Shown here: in pieces, positions 51,493 through 60,384 of the stretch
How positions within the stretch are numbered: position 1 is the first letter of the stretch
Layout: each line of letters starts with the position of its first letter
Position numbers and translations under genes: made by a program
The notes under the pieces: generated by a model
Told to the model about the DNA's origin: nothing
Database searches by the model: none
Seen by the model: the letters and a program-made list of their open reading frames with translations, nothing else
Source: Curtobacterium pusillum
GTDB taxonomy: Bacteria > Actinomycetota > Actinomycetes > Actinomycetales > Microbacteriaceae
Reading direction: 5' to 3'
Assembly: GCF_013359865.1 (NCBI RefSeq)
Contig: NZ_JABMCE010000086.1
Span: forward strand, 186,001 to 250,000
Length of the DNA: 64,000 nt

Positions 51493-51747
51493 ATGCGAGG
51501 AAAGCTCCTGTTCGTCGCCGGCGCCGCACTCGGGTACGTCCTGGGATCACGAGCCGGACGGGCGCGGTACGAGCAGATCAAGACCGTGAGCGGGAAGATC
51601 TGGAACAGCAACGGCGTCCAGAAGGGCGTCCACGTCGCCGAGGACTTCATCGCCGACAAGACCCCGGACGTCGCCGAGTTCGTCGGTGAGCAGACCAAGA
51701 AGGTCGTCCGGAAGGTCGGGCAGAAGAAGGACGACGCGACATCATGA
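51493..51747 (+). CDS. Small YtxH-like membrane-associated protein
   Basis: 84-aa protein with one N-terminal hydrophobic segment ending GYVLGSRAGRARYEQI, the pattern of YtxH-type stress proteins, then a basic helical tail. GGAGGAATCGCAC lies before the ATG. It overlaps the holin-like gene as ATGA. Its place inside the heme operon is conserved in position with the two following genes as one sub-cluster. Confidence 0.75.
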   Translation: MRGKLLFVAGAALGYVLGSRAGRARYEQIKTVSGKIWNSNGVQKGVHVAEDFIADKTPDVAEFVGEQTKKVVRKVGQKKDDATS

Positions 51748-52202
51748 CGGACACCCGCGACCGCAAGCCGCGTTCGCTGTTCGGCCTGGTCGGTGACGTC
51801 CCCAAGCTCGTCAAGGAGCTGGTCAAGGGCGAGCTGAACCTGCTCAAGGCCGAGATGCTGACGAAGGCGAAGATCTTCGGTCTCGCCGCAGGTCTGCTCG
51901 TGGGCGCGCTCGTGATCGTCCTCTACGCGATCGGCGTCCTGCTGACCGCGGCCGTGATGGGGCTCGCGACGGTGATGCCGGCGTGGCTCGCGGCGATCGT
52001 GATCGCCGTGGTGATGCTCATCGTCGCCGCGATCCTCGGGCTGCTCGGCTGGAAGCGCCTGAAGAAGGGGCTCCCGATCACGCCGAAGCGCACGATCGAC
52101 AGCGTCAAGAACGACGTCAACGCGGTGAAGGGCCTGGGCAAGAAGCCGACGCCCCCGACGCAGTACGGCGCCCGCAAGCCGGACGTCAGCGGACGCTTCT
52201 AG
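51744..52202 (+). CDS. Phage-holin-superfamily-III-like (actinobacterial Holin-X) membrane protein
   Basis: 152-aa protein with an amphipathic N-terminal region (VPKLVKELVKGELNLLKAE) and two long hydrophobic helices (about 46-72 and 80-105), then a basic tail. This is the pattern of PF07332-type proteins common in actinobacterial chromosomes. They are not evidence of a prophage. Likely acts with its YtxH-like and DUF3618 neighbours at the membrane; the function is unknown. Confidence 0.8.
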   Translation: MTDTRDRKPRSLFGLVGDVPKLVKELVKGELNLLKAEMLTKAKIFGLAAGLLVGALVIVLYAIGVLLTAAVMGLATVMPAWLAAIVIAVVMLIVAAILGLLGWKRLKKGLPITPKRTIDSVKNDVNAVKGLGKKPTPPTQYGARKPDVSGRF

Positions 52203-52247
52203 CGGTTCCCGCCCGGTTCCCACCCGCACCACCCCCGGAGGACTCAC

Positions 52248-52478
52248 GTGACCGATCAGCACGACGACCTGGCCGACCGCGTCGCGGCGACCCGCGCGCA
52301 GCTGTTCGACACCCTCGACGCGATCGAGGACAAGCTCAACGTGCCGAAGCAGATCGGCATCGCGGCGTCGAAGGTCAAGCGCGGGGTCGACGAGAACCCG
52401 GTGCCGTACCTGGCCGGCCTCGCAGCGGGCGTGGCGGTGGTCGGGGGTATCGTCGTAGCGGTGCTCCGACGGCGGTAG
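52248..52478 (+). CDS. DUF3618-domain small membrane protein
   Basis: 76-aa protein: an N-terminal helix, LADRVAATRAQLFDTLDAIEDKL, typical of DUF3618, then one membrane segment (LAGLAAGVAVVGGIVVAVL) and an Arg cap. GTG start with GGAGGACTCAC upstream. It often accompanies the Holin-X family. The role in the heme operon is unknown. Confidence 0.8.
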   Translation: MTDQHDDLADRVAATRAQLFDTLDAIEDKLNVPKQIGIAASKVKRGVDENPVPYLAGLAAGVAVVGGIVVAVLRRR

Positions 52479-52548
52479 ACCGCCTGATCGGTGGTCCTCC
52501 GGACGCGGCGCGCAGCCACGACCCAGGCAACCGACAGGACAAGGAACC

Positions 52549-53274
52549 ATGAGCTCCGACGTGCACTCCCTTGCACACGAGACCGACCCCGCTTCGGGCA
52601 TCGACCCGAACCTGCTGACGGCGTACGCCCTCTGGGCCGTGTTCCGCCGGCCACTCGGCCCGATCCACCGGGCGGGCGACGACGCCGTGGCCGAACTCGA
52701 CGCCGTGGTCGACGCAGCCGCCGAGCGCGGCGTGACGATCCGCGGTTTCTACGACGTCTCCGGTTTCCGTGCGGACGCCGACGTGATGGTGTGGCTGCAC
52801 GGCGACGACGCGCAGGCGATCCAGTCGGTCCTGCGCGAGATCCGCCGGACCGGACTGTTCCAGGACGCCGAGCCGGTGTGGCACGCGATGGCGATGCACC
52901 GCGAAGCGGAGTTCAACAAGCGGCACACCCCCGCGTTCCTGCGCGGCAAGGACCCCGAGGCGTGGATCACGGTGTACCCGTTCGTCCGCTCCTACGAGTG
53001 GTACCTCCTGCCCGACGAAGAACGCTCGAAGATGCTCCGGGACCACGGGATGCAGGGTGCCAAGTACCGCCGCGTGCTCACGAACACGATCGCCACGTTC
53101 GCACTGAGCGACTACGAGTGGATCCTCCCGCTCGAGAGCCCCGACCTGGTGGACCTCGTCGACCTGATGCGCGATCTCCGCTACACCGAGGCGCGCATGC
53201 ACGTGCGCGAGGAGGTCCCCTTCTTCACCGGTCGTCGGGTGACGACCGCAGAGTTGCCGGAGGTGCTCTCGTGA
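52549..53274 (+). CDS. chdC: Coproheme decarboxylase (ChdC/HemQ)
   Basis: Last enzyme of the coproporphyrin-dependent heme route: oxidatively decarboxylates coproheme to heme b with peroxide. The 241-aa protein has the catalytic Tyr region ITVYPFVRSYEWYLL, the proximal heme His likely in MLRDHGMQG, and RYTEARMHVREEVPFFTG. Its presence with a cysteine-rich ferrochelatase shows that iron is inserted before the final decarboxylation. The stop overlaps the ferrochelatase GTG by 4 bp. Confidence 0.95.
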   Translation: MSSDVHSLAHETDPASGIDPNLLTAYALWAVFRRPLGPIHRAGDDAVAELDAVVDAAAERGVTIRGFYDVSGFRADADVMVWLHGDDAQAIQSVLREIRRTGLFQDAEPVWHAMAMHREAEFNKRHTPAFLRGKDPEAWITVYPFVRSYEWYLLPDEERSKMLRDHGMQGAKYRRVLTNTIATFALSDYEWILPLESPDLVDLVDLMRDLRYTEARMHVREEVPFFTGRRVTTAELPEVLS

Positions 53275-54506
53275 CCGACACGTCCCACATCACGAACGGC
53301 CAGGCCGTCATCGGTGCGACCCCGGCGGCGGCCGACGGCCCCGAGCACGTCGAGGTCCCGGTCGCGTACGACGCGATCCTGCTCGCCGGCTTCGGCGGAC
53401 CCGAGGGGCAGGAGGACGTCATCCCGTTCCTCCGGAACGTCACGCGCGGTCGTGGCATCCCGGACGAGCGCCTGGAAGAGGTCGCGCACCACTACCGGCA
53501 CTTCGGCGGCGTGAGCCCGATCAACGACCAGAACCGTGCGCTCAAGGCGGCGCTCGAGGCCGAGCTCGCGAGCCGCGGCGTGGACCTGCCGGTGCTCTGG
53601 GGCAACCGCAACTGGGACCCGTACCTCGAGGACGTCGTGAAGGAAGCGGCGGACAAGGGCTACGGCAACCTCCTCGCGATCGCCACGAGCGCGTACTCGT
53701 CCTTCTCGAGCTGCCGCCAGTACCGCGAGGACTTCGCTCGCGTGCTCGACTCCACCGGGCTGATCGACACCGTCAGGATCGACAAGGTCCGGCAGTTCTT
53801 CGACCACCCCGGCTTCGTCCGTCCGTTCGTCGAGGGCGTGCGTGACGGCCTCGCGAAGGCGATCGCCGAGAACGAGGGCCTCGACGTCGCGACCGAGGTG
53901 CAGGTGCTCTTCTCGACCCACTCGATCCCGTCGACCGACGCCGCCCGGTCCGGCCCGGACTTCCGCGGGTTCGGCGAGGGCGGGGCGTACGCCGCCCAGC
54001 ACGAGGCCGTCGCCCAGGTCGTCCTCGACCAGGCGTGGGCGGAGCTGCTCGAGCAGCCGGAGCACGAGTCGCTCCGTGGCACGAGCAAGCCGGCGTGGAA
54101 GCTCGTCTACCAGTCGCGTTCGGGGCCCCCGAGCATGCCGTGGCTCGAGCCCGACATCAACGACTACATGAACGAGACGCTCAAGGGCGGCCCGACGCGT
54201 GCGGTCCTCATCGTGCCGCTCGGCTTCGTGAGCGACCACATGGAAGTCATGTGGGACCTCGACGAAGAGGCCACCGAGACCGCCGGTGAACTCGGCTTCT
54301 GGTCGATCCGGACGCAGACCCCGGGCGTGGACCCGGCCTACGTCGCCGGTCTCGTGGACCTCGTCCTCGAGCGCGTCAACGGAACGCCGACCAGCGAGCG
54401 TCCGCACGTGACCGACATCGGACCCTGGTACGACGTGTGCCGTCCGGGGTGCTGCGAGAACGTGCGCGCCGGCTTCAAGCCCGCCGCTGCGGGGCTGGCA
54501 CCGTGA
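53271..54506 (+). CDS. cpfC: Coproporphyrin III ferrochelatase (CpfC/HemH) with Fe-S cysteines
   Basis: Inserts Fe2+ into coproporphyrin III. The 411-aa protein has AILLAGFGGPEGQEDVIPFL, the metal-site HHYRHFGGVSPIN, FSTHSIP with the catalytic His, and LIVPLGFVSDHMEV. The C-terminal DVCRPGCC plus an internal SSCRQYR supply the four Cys seen in [2Fe-2S] ferrochelatases of actinobacteria. About 30 residues of extra N-terminus precede the core. Coupled on both sides by GTGA overlaps. Confidence 0.94.
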   Translation: MTDTSHITNGQAVIGATPAAADGPEHVEVPVAYDAILLAGFGGPEGQEDVIPFLRNVTRGRGIPDERLEEVAHHYRHFGGVSPINDQNRALKAALEAELASRGVDLPVLWGNRNWDPYLEDVVKEAADKGYGNLLAIATSAYSSFSSCRQYREDFARVLDSTGLIDTVRIDKVRQFFDHPGFVRPFVEGVRDGLAKAIAENEGLDVATEVQVLFSTHSIPSTDAARSGPDFRGFGEGGAYAAQHEAVAQVVLDQAWAELLEQPEHESLRGTSKPAWKLVYQSRSGPPSMPWLEPDINDYMNETLKGGPTRAVLIVPLGFVSDHMEVMWDLDEEATETAGELGFWSIRTQTPGVDPAYVAGLVDLVLERVNGTPTSERPHVTDIGPWYDVCRPGCCENVRAGFKPAAAGLAP

Positions 54507-55507
54507 CCGGCGACAACGGCACCGTGACCGCCGACAACGGCACCGCGGCCGGCGGCGGCCCCGCGCCGATCCGCCTCGGCACCCGCGCCAGCCGCCTCGC
54601 CGTCGCACAGTCGCAGGACGTCGCCGACCGCCTGGCGAAGGCGGCGGGGCGTCCCGTCGAGCTCGTCACGGTGACGAGCGAGGGTGACACGAACCGCGCC
54701 TCCCTCGCGAGCCTCGGCGGCACCGGCGTCTTCGCGAGTGCCCTGCGCGAGGCCCTGGTCGCCGGCGAGGTCGACGTGCTCGTGCACTCGCTCAAGGACC
54801 TGCCGACCGCCCCGTACCCGGGCCTGACGATCTCCGCCGTGCCGAAGCGCGCGGATGCACGCGACGTCCTGGTCGCCAGGAACGCCGCGACGATCGAGAC
54901 CCTGCCCGAGGGCGCGAAGGTCGGCACGGGGTCGCCCCGCCGTGTCGCCCAGCTCAGGGCCGCACGTCCCGACCTCGAGGTCGTGGACATCCGCGGCAAC
55001 ATCGACACCCGCCTCGGCCGGGTGGACGACGACCTCGACGCGGTCGTGCTCGCCGCCGCCGGGCTCACCCGGATCGATCGCCTCGACGTCGCGACCGAAC
55101 TGCTCGACCTCGGCTCCTGGCCGAGTGCCCCGGGTCAGGGCGCGCTCGCGATCGAGACGCGTGCGGACGAATCGGACCGGAACCTGCTCGCCGCGCTGAA
55201 GAAGATCGAGCACGCGGCCACGCGTCTGACGGTGACGGCCGAGCGCGAGGTCCTCGCGAAGCTCGAGGCCGGCTGCTCCGCCCCGATCGGTGCGACCGCC
55301 ATCGTGGACGCCGAGCTGCTGCTCGTCTCCGCCACGGTGTACCGGCCCGATGGTTCCGAGCACCGGACGGCGTCGCACGCGGCTGTGCTCGACGGCTCCG
55401 CGCAGGACCGGCTGACCGAGGCGCTCGAGCTCGGTGGCCGCGTCGCCGCCGAGCTGCTCGAGAACGGCGCGGCGGAGCTCGCGGACATCGCGAGCACTTC
55501 GAAGTAG
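54503..55507 (+). CDS. hemC: Hydroxymethylbilane synthase (porphobilinogen deaminase)
   Basis: Polymerises four porphobilinogens to hydroxymethylbilane. The 334-aa protein has RLGTRASRLAVAQS, VHSLKDLPT, GTGSPRRVAQL, and Cys258 in LEAGCSAPIGA, which carries the dipyrromethane cofactor. Its first 14 codons are a 21-bp tandem duplication (VTGDNGT then VTADNGT), each with a GTG, so two starts are available. The first GTG overlaps the ferrochelatase stop. Confidence 0.94.
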   Translation: MTGDNGTVTADNGTAAGGGPAPIRLGTRASRLAVAQSQDVADRLAKAAGRPVELVTVTSEGDTNRASLASLGGTGVFASALREALVAGEVDVLVHSLKDLPTAPYPGLTISAVPKRADARDVLVARNAATIETLPEGAKVGTGSPRRVAQLRAARPDLEVVDIRGNIDTRLGRVDDDLDAVVLAAAGLTRIDRLDVATELLDLGSWPSAPGQGALAIETRADESDRNLLAALKKIEHAATRLTVTAEREVLAKLEAGCSAPIGATAIVDAELLLVSATVYRPDGSEHRTASHAAVLDGSAQDRLTEALELGGRVAAELLENGAAELADIASTSK

Positions 55508-55511
55508 GACC

Positions 55512-56312
55512 GTCACGGACACGCGGGCGCCCGTCGTCGTCATCCCCCGGGGTGGCGACTGGGGCGACCGCGTGGCCGCTGCAGCGCGCGAGCGCGGGCT
55601 CGACCCGCGGATCGTCCCGCTCATCGCGGCGGAGCCGCCGACCGACCCAAGCCCGCTCGACCGTGCGGTCCGGCGTCTGCTCGCCGCTGCTCCGCTCGGG
55701 AGGCGCGACTCCCCGCCCGGCGAACGAACCAGCACGGCCGGTTACGGGTGGTTGGTGGTGACCAGTGCGACGGCGGTGCGGGTGATCGCGGAACGCGTGT
55801 CGCGCCTCCCGTCCGACCTGCGGGTGGCAGCGGTCGGCGAGGCGACCGCGCACGCCGCGCGTTCGGCGGGGTGGACCATCGACCTCGTCCCGCCGGATGC
55901 CTCGGCTGCGGCGCTGGCCACCGCGTTGCCCGACTCCCCGGGCACCGTCCTCTTCCCGCGGTCCGACCTCGCCGCACCCACGCTGGCCGAGGGGCTCCGG
56001 GGTCGCGGGATCGACGTCGACGACGTGGTCGCGTACCGTACCGTGGGGACCGGTGACGAACCGGTCGCCCTCGACTCCCCGCCCGACGCCGTGCTCGTGA
56101 CGAGCGGCAGCGTCGCACGGCAGGTCGCCCGCCGGATGACACCGATCGACGCCCGCACCCGGATCGCCTGCATCGGCCCCGGGACCGCCGACCTCGCCCG
56201 TGCCGAAGGCCTCCCCGTGCACGTCGTCGCCCGCGCCCGGTCGGCCGCGGCGCTGCTCGACGCCGTCGCCTCCGAACTCCACCCCCATCCCGATCAGGAA
56301 GGCCAACCGTGA
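55512..56312 (+). CDS. hemD: Uroporphyrinogen-III synthase, no canonical start codon
   Basis: Closes and inverts ring D of hydroxymethylbilane. The ~266-aa protein has [23 protein letters not shown] at the N-terminus, [43 protein letters not shown] and [12 protein letters not shown], the usual low-conservation HemD pattern. Between the hemC stop and the conserved core no ATG, GTG or TTG is in frame. The expected start VTDTRAP begins with GTC at 55512, one base from GTG. A GTG at 55434 inside hemC is in frame but gives unlikely sequence. Overlaps hemB as GTGA. Confidence 0.85.
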   Translation, partial: VTDTRAPVVVIPRGGDWGDRVAAAARERGLDPRIVPLIAAEPPTDPSPLDRAVRRLLAAAPLGRRDSPPGERTSTAGYGWLVVTSATAVRVIAERVSRLPSDLRVAAVGEATAHAARSAGWTIDLVPPDASAAALATALPDSPGTVLFPRSDLAAPTLAEGLRGRGIDVDDVVAYRTVGTGDEPVALDSPPDAVLVTSGSVARQVARRMTPIDARTRIACIGPGTADLARAEGLPVHVVARARSAAALLDAVASELHPHPDQEGQP

Positions 56313-57364
56313 CTGGACGCTTCCCCCAGGTCCGCCCCCGTCGTCTGCGCGCGACCCCTGCCATGCGCCGGCTGGTGGCCGAGACCCGGCTCCACCCGGC
56401 CGAGCTCGTGCTGCCGATGTTCATCCGCGAGGGGGCGACCGAGGCGATCGACATCACGAGCATGCCGGGCGTGCAGCAGCACTCGCTCGACTCGTTCCGG
56501 CGCGCGCTCAACCAGGCGGCGGAGGTCGGCGTCGGTGGCGTGAACCTGTTCGGCGTGCCGACGACGAAGGACGCGCAGGGCTCGGGCGCGACCGACCCGG
56601 ACGGCATCCTCAACGTCGCGATCCGGGTCGCGAAGGAGGAGGTCGGGGACGCGCTCGTCGTGCAGTCCGACCTGTGCCTCGACGAGTTCACCGACCACGG
56701 ACACTGCGGCGTCCTGGCCGCGGACGGCTCCGTCGACAACGACGCGACGCTCCGGCGCTACCGCGAGATGGCCGTCGTGCAGGCGGAGTCCGGCGCCGAG
56801 CTCGTCTGCATGAGCGGCATGATGGACGGCCAGATCGCCGCCGCACGGGACGCCCTCGACATCGCCGGGCACACCGGCACAGCGCTGCTCGCCTACGCGG
56901 CGAAGTACGCCTCCGCGTTCTACGGCCCGTTCCGCGAAGCCGTGGACTCCTCGCTCGTCGGTGACCGCCGGACCTACCAGATCGATGCCGCGAACGGCCG
57001 TCAGGGCCTGCGCGAGGTCGAGCAGGACATCGCCGAGGGGGCCGACATCGTCATGGTCAAGCCGGCGATGAGCTACCTCGACGTCCTCGCGGAGACCGCG
57101 GCCACCTCGCCCGTGCCGGTCTGGGCGTACCAGATCTCCGGCGAGTACGCGATGATCACGGCGGCGGCGCTGAACGGCTGGATCGACCGCGACGCGGCCG
57201 CGATGGAGGCGCTCGTCGGCATCAAGCGCGCCGGCGCGGACGCGATCCTCACCTACTTCGCCGTCGACATCGCGCGGAAGCTGAACGACGAGGCGGGCCT
57301 CCGCACGTCGGGCAGCACCGCGGACGTCGCCGGCATCGCCTCGACCGGGAAGGCCCCCGAATGA
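56309..57364 (+). CDS. hemB: Delta-aminolevulinic acid dehydratase (porphobilinogen synthase)
   Basis: Condenses two 5-aminolevulinates to porphobilinogen. The 351-aa protein has the two active-site lysines Lys199 (AYAAKYAS) and Lys251 ([11 protein letters not shown], Schiff base). The metal-site loop is [14 protein letters not shown], where the middle Cys of the zinc-type loop is Asp, a mixed type seen in actinobacteria. Coupled to hemD and hemL by 4-bp overlaps. Confidence 0.95.
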   Translation: MTGRFPQVRPRRLRATPAMRRLVAETRLHPAELVLPMFIREGATEAIDITSMPGVQQHSLDSFRRALNQAAEVGVGGVNLFGVPTTKDAQGSGATDPDGILNVAIRVAKEEVGDALVVQSDLCLDEFTDHGHCGVLAADGSVDNDATLRRYREMAVVQAESGAELVCMSGMMDGQIAAARDALDIAGHTGTALLAYAAKYASAFYGPFREAVDSSLVGDRRTYQIDAANGRQGLREVEQDIAEGADIVMVKPAMSYLDVLAETAATSPVPVWAYQISGEYAMITAAALNGWIDRDAAAMEALVGIKRAGADAILTYFAVDIARKLNDEAGLRTSGSTADVAGIASTGKAPE

Positions 57365-58692
57365 CCACCAACGACCAGCTGTTCGGCCGCGCCAAGAACA
57401 GCATCCCCGGCGGCGTCAACTCGCCCGTCCGCGCGTACGGCTCCGTCGGCGGGACGCCGCGGTTCCTGACGAGCGCGAAGGGGGCGTACGTCACCGACGC
57501 CGAGGGTCGCGAGTACGTCGACCTCGTGGCGTCCTGGGGGCCCGCGATCCTCGGTCACGCCCACCCCGCGACCGTCGAGGCGGTGCAGCAGGCGGCCGCC
57601 CGCGGACTGAGCTTCGGGGCGTCGACGCCGGGGGAGACCGAGCTCGCCGAACTCGTGAGGCAGCGGGTCTCGGTGGACGGCGACGGCCCGATCGAGAAGC
57701 TCCGCCTCGTGTCGACCGGCACCGAGGCGACGATGACCGCGATCCGGCTCGCTCGCGGGTACACCGGCCGCGACCTCCTCGTGAAGTTCGCCGGGCACTA
57801 CCACGGGCACTCGGACTCCCTGCTCGCCGAGGCCGGTTCGGGTGTCGCCACCCTGGCGCTCCCCGGCAGTGCGGGCATCACCGCCGAGACCGCCGCGCAG
57901 ACCCTCGTGCTGCCGTACAACGACCTCGAGGCCGTCCGCCGCGCGTTCGAGGAGCACTCCGAGCGCATCGCCGGCGTCATCGTCGAGGCCGCTGCGGCGA
58001 ACATGGGCGTCCTCGCGCCCGAGCGCGGGTTCAACCGGGCCCTGGCGCAGATCGTCCAGTCGCACGGCGCGCTGCTCATCGTCGACGAGGTGCTCACCGG
58101 CTTCCGGGTCGGCTCCGCCGGCTGGTGGGGACTCGAGGCGTCCAAGGTCGTCCCGGACGGCGCCGGGTGGAAGCCCGACCTCGTCACGTTCGGCAAGGTC
58201 ATCGGTGGCGGGATGCCCCTCGCCGCGCTCGGCGGTCGGCGTGAGGTCATGGACTACCTCGCCCCGCTCGGCCCCGTGTACCAGGCCGGCACCCTGTCCG
58301 GGAACCCGCTCGCGGTCGCCGCCGGCATCGCCACGCTCCGGGCCGCCACGGCGGAGGTGTACGCGCACCTGGACCGGACCGCGTCCGTGATCGGCGACGC
58401 GACGAGCGCGGCACTGTCCGCCGAGGGCGTCGCGCACACCGTGCAGCACGCCGGGAACCTGTTCTCCTTCGCGTTCACCGACACCGCCCCACGGAACTAC
58501 GACGACGTGCGGGCGCAGGAGGCGTTCCGGTACGCGCCGTTCTTCCACGCGATGCTCGACGCCGGGGTGACGCTGCCGCCGAGCGTGTTCGAGGCGTGGT
58601 TCGTCACGGCCGCCCACGACGACCGTGCCGTCGGGCGGGTGCTCGACGCGCTGCCGGCGGCGGCGAAGGCGGCCGCGAGCGCGACGGCGTAG
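57361..58692 (+). CDS. hemL: Glutamate-1-semialdehyde 2,1-aminomutase
   Basis: PLP enzyme converting glutamate-1-semialdehyde to 5-aminolevulinate, the step after HemA. The 443-aa protein has [18 protein letters not shown] at the start, [31 protein letters not shown] and the PLP lysine Lys279 in [12 protein letters not shown]. It overlaps hemB as ATGA and is the last gene of the operon. Confidence 0.95.
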   Translation: MTTNDQLFGRAKNSIPGGVNSPVRAYGSVGGTPRFLTSAKGAYVTDAEGREYVDLVASWGPAILGHAHPATVEAVQQAAARGLSFGASTPGETELAELVRQRVSVDGDGPIEKLRLVSTGTEATMTAIRLARGYTGRDLLVKFAGHYHGHSDSLLAEAGSGVATLALPGSAGITAETAAQTLVLPYNDLEAVRRAFEEHSERIAGVIVEAAAANMGVLAPERGFNRALAQIVQSHGALLIVDEVLTGFRVGSAGWWGLEASKVVPDGAGWKPDLVTFGKVIGGGMPLAALGGRREVMDYLAPLGPVYQAGTLSGNPLAVAAGIATLRAATAEVYAHLDRTASVIGDATSAALSAEGVAHTVQHAGNLFSFAFTDTAPRNYDDVRAQEAFRYAPFFHAMLDAGVTLPPSVFEAWFVTAAHDDRAVGRVLDALPAAAKAAASATA

Positions 58693-58740
58693 CGCTGGTC
58701 GCTCCTGCGAGGCTGACGGGGGCCGGGAGGCGCGGGTCGG

Positions 58741-59535
58741 CTAGGACGCTCGGCGCGCGGCCCAGCGCCCCTCGGACCGCAGGATCGCGAGCGGGAAGTC
58801 GAAGGCGTGCGACACCGCGGGGGACGTGATGACCTCGTCCGAGGTGCCCTGCGCCACGGCCGCGCCGTCGCGCAGGAGCATCGCGTGCGAGGTCGACGCG
58901 GGCAGGTCCTCGAGGTGGTGCGTGACCATCACGCTCCCGAGTTCGGGGTGCCGGTGTCGGAGCGCGTCCACGGTCTCGAGCAGGTGTTCCCGTGCGGCGA
59001 CGTCGAGCCCGGTGGCGGGCTCGTCGAGGAGCAGCAACTGCGGTTCGGACATGAGGGCCCGGGCGATGAGGGTCCGACCCCGTTCGCCCTGGGAGAGCAC
59101 GGGCCAGCGCGCGTCCCGTCGTGCCGACAGCCCGACGTCGGCGATGTGGCGCTCGGCCGTCTCGACCTGGGCGCGCGTGGGCTCCCACCGCATCATGATG
59201 TCCGTCGTGCCGGTCAGTCCGGTCAGCACGGTCTCGAGGACGGTCAGGGGCGAGAGCATCCGGTGCCGTGGGTCCACGTGCCCGATGTGTTCGCGGAGCT
59301 CCCGGACGTCCACGCGCCCGAGGCGGCGGCCGAGCACCTCGACCGCTCCCGCCGTCGGGTGACCGTTCGCCCCGAGGACGGCCAGCAGCGTCGACTTCCC
59401 CGCGCCGTTCGGCCCGAGGAGCGCCCAGTGCTCGCCGCGCCGGACGGTCAGGTCGATGTCGTGCAGGATGTCCCGGCCGGACCGGGTCACACGCACCCCG
59501 GTGGCCCGGATGAGGACGTCGTCGTTGCTGCTCAC
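58741..59535 (-). CDS. ABC transporter ATP-binding protein (single, without permease)
   Basis: 264-aa ATPase. Walker A is GPNGAGKST (residues 41-49), the signature is LSQGERGRT (near 147), Walker B is LLLLDEPATGLD, and the switch His is in MVTHHLEDLP. It resembles the COG1119 branch. No permease or binding-protein gene is adjacent, so it may serve a distant transporter. The GTG has CACGAT exactly at -12 to -7. The 48 bp before it contain a GGAGGCGCGG motif after hemL. Confidence 0.88.
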   Translation of the reverse strand: MSSNDDVLIRATGVRVTRSGRDILHDIDLTVRRGEHWALLGPNGAGKSTLLAVLGANGHPTAGAVEVLGRRLGRVDVRELREHIGHVDPRHRMLSPLTVLETVLTGLTGTTDIMMRWEPTRAQVETAERHIADVGLSARRDARWPVLSQGERGRTLIARALMSEPQLLLLDEPATGLDVAAREHLLETVDALRHRHPELGSVMVTHHLEDLPASTSHAMLLRDGAAVAQGTSDEVITSPAVSHAFDFPLAILRSEGRWAARRAS

Positions 59536-59578
59536 GAGACCATCGTGGCGCAGATCGGCGGTCGGTCGGGCGCTCGCG

Positions 59579-60286
59579 TCAGCGCTTCCGGCCGGTCTGG
59601 GCGAGGGTGCTCTCCGTCGGCGCGACCTCGCGGATGTGGTCGGTGTGCTCCTCGACCGTCGCCGTGAGGGATCGGATCGACGCTCCGGCGGCCTCGCCGT
59701 CGCGCTTCTTGATCGCGGCCCGGAGCGGGTCGATGAAGTGCTTCACGTCCCAGAAGAGACCGGTCGGGTGCGTCAGCGAGAGGAAGTTGGTCCTCGGGAG
59801 GAGCGACGTCGAGAGCTGGGCGAGCAGGTCGTTGTCGGCGGCCGCGATGAGCGCCGAGACCACGGCGCCGAGGTGCTGGGACATGGCCGCGCGGTCCTCG
59901 GCGTCGGCCGCGGACCGGAGGGCCTCGAGCGTGTCGAGCAGGTCCTTCGCGGTGCCGTCGTCGAGGTTGGGCACGGACCACCGTGCGGCGAGCTCGGTGA
60001 ACCCGCCGAGGACCTGGAGGGTGTCGTCGAACTGCTTCAGCGTCGGGGTGGCGACGCGCGTGTACCGGTTCGCCTCCATCTCGACCAGGCCGTAGTCGAC
60101 GAGCTTGGCGATCGCCTCACGGATCGGGGTGCGACTGACGCCGAGCCACTGCACGAGCTCGTCGTCGTTCAACCGCTCGCCCGCCTGGAGCGTGCCGTCC
60201 TGGATCGCGGCGAGCATCTTCTCGAGCACGACGTCGCGCAGGAGCTTCCGCGGCGAGTTCTCGACGGTGGACTTGGGTACCGGCAT
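59579..60286 (-). CDS. GntR-family regulator with FCD domain
   Basis: 235-aa regulator. The winged helix (about 12-75) contains LNDDELVQWLGVSRTPIREAIAKLVDYGLV, followed by a helical FCD domain with weak metal-ligand conservation. AGGAG precedes the ATG. The 98-bp upstream region is unusually AT-rich, with TTGACA and TAGGAT on the minus strand and the divergent-repeat AGCGT-N12-ACGCT. No metabolic target is adjacent. Confidence 0.88.
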   Translation of the reverse strand: MPVPKSTVENSPRKLLRDVVLEKMLAAIQDGTLQAGERLNDDELVQWLGVSRTPIREAIAKLVDYGLVEMEANRYTRVATPTLKQFDDTLQVLGGFTELAARWSVPNLDDGTAKDLLDTLEALRSAADAEDRAAMSQHLGAVVSALIAAADNDLLAQLSTSLLPRTNFLSLTHPTGLFWDVKHFIDPLRAAIKKRDGEAAGASIRSLTATVEEHTDHIREVAPTESTLAQTGRKR

Positions 60287-60384
60287 GCCGGGCTCCTCAC
60301 AGGCTCAGGTGTTCCGTACTCAAATCCTAGCGTGTCAATATGCAAACGCTTGTAAAATCTCAGTATGCTGATTCGCCGTCGGGC

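Noticed and set aside
51744..52202. Prophage remnant, suggested by a holin-like protein
   Set aside because: This family is a common chromosomal actinobacterial membrane protein; no integrase, terminase, capsid or lysis gene is nearby.
60287..60384. Horizontally acquired island signalled by AT-rich sequence
   Set aside because: The AT-rich stretch is under 100 bp and looks like a promoter region; the flanking genes have normal composition.
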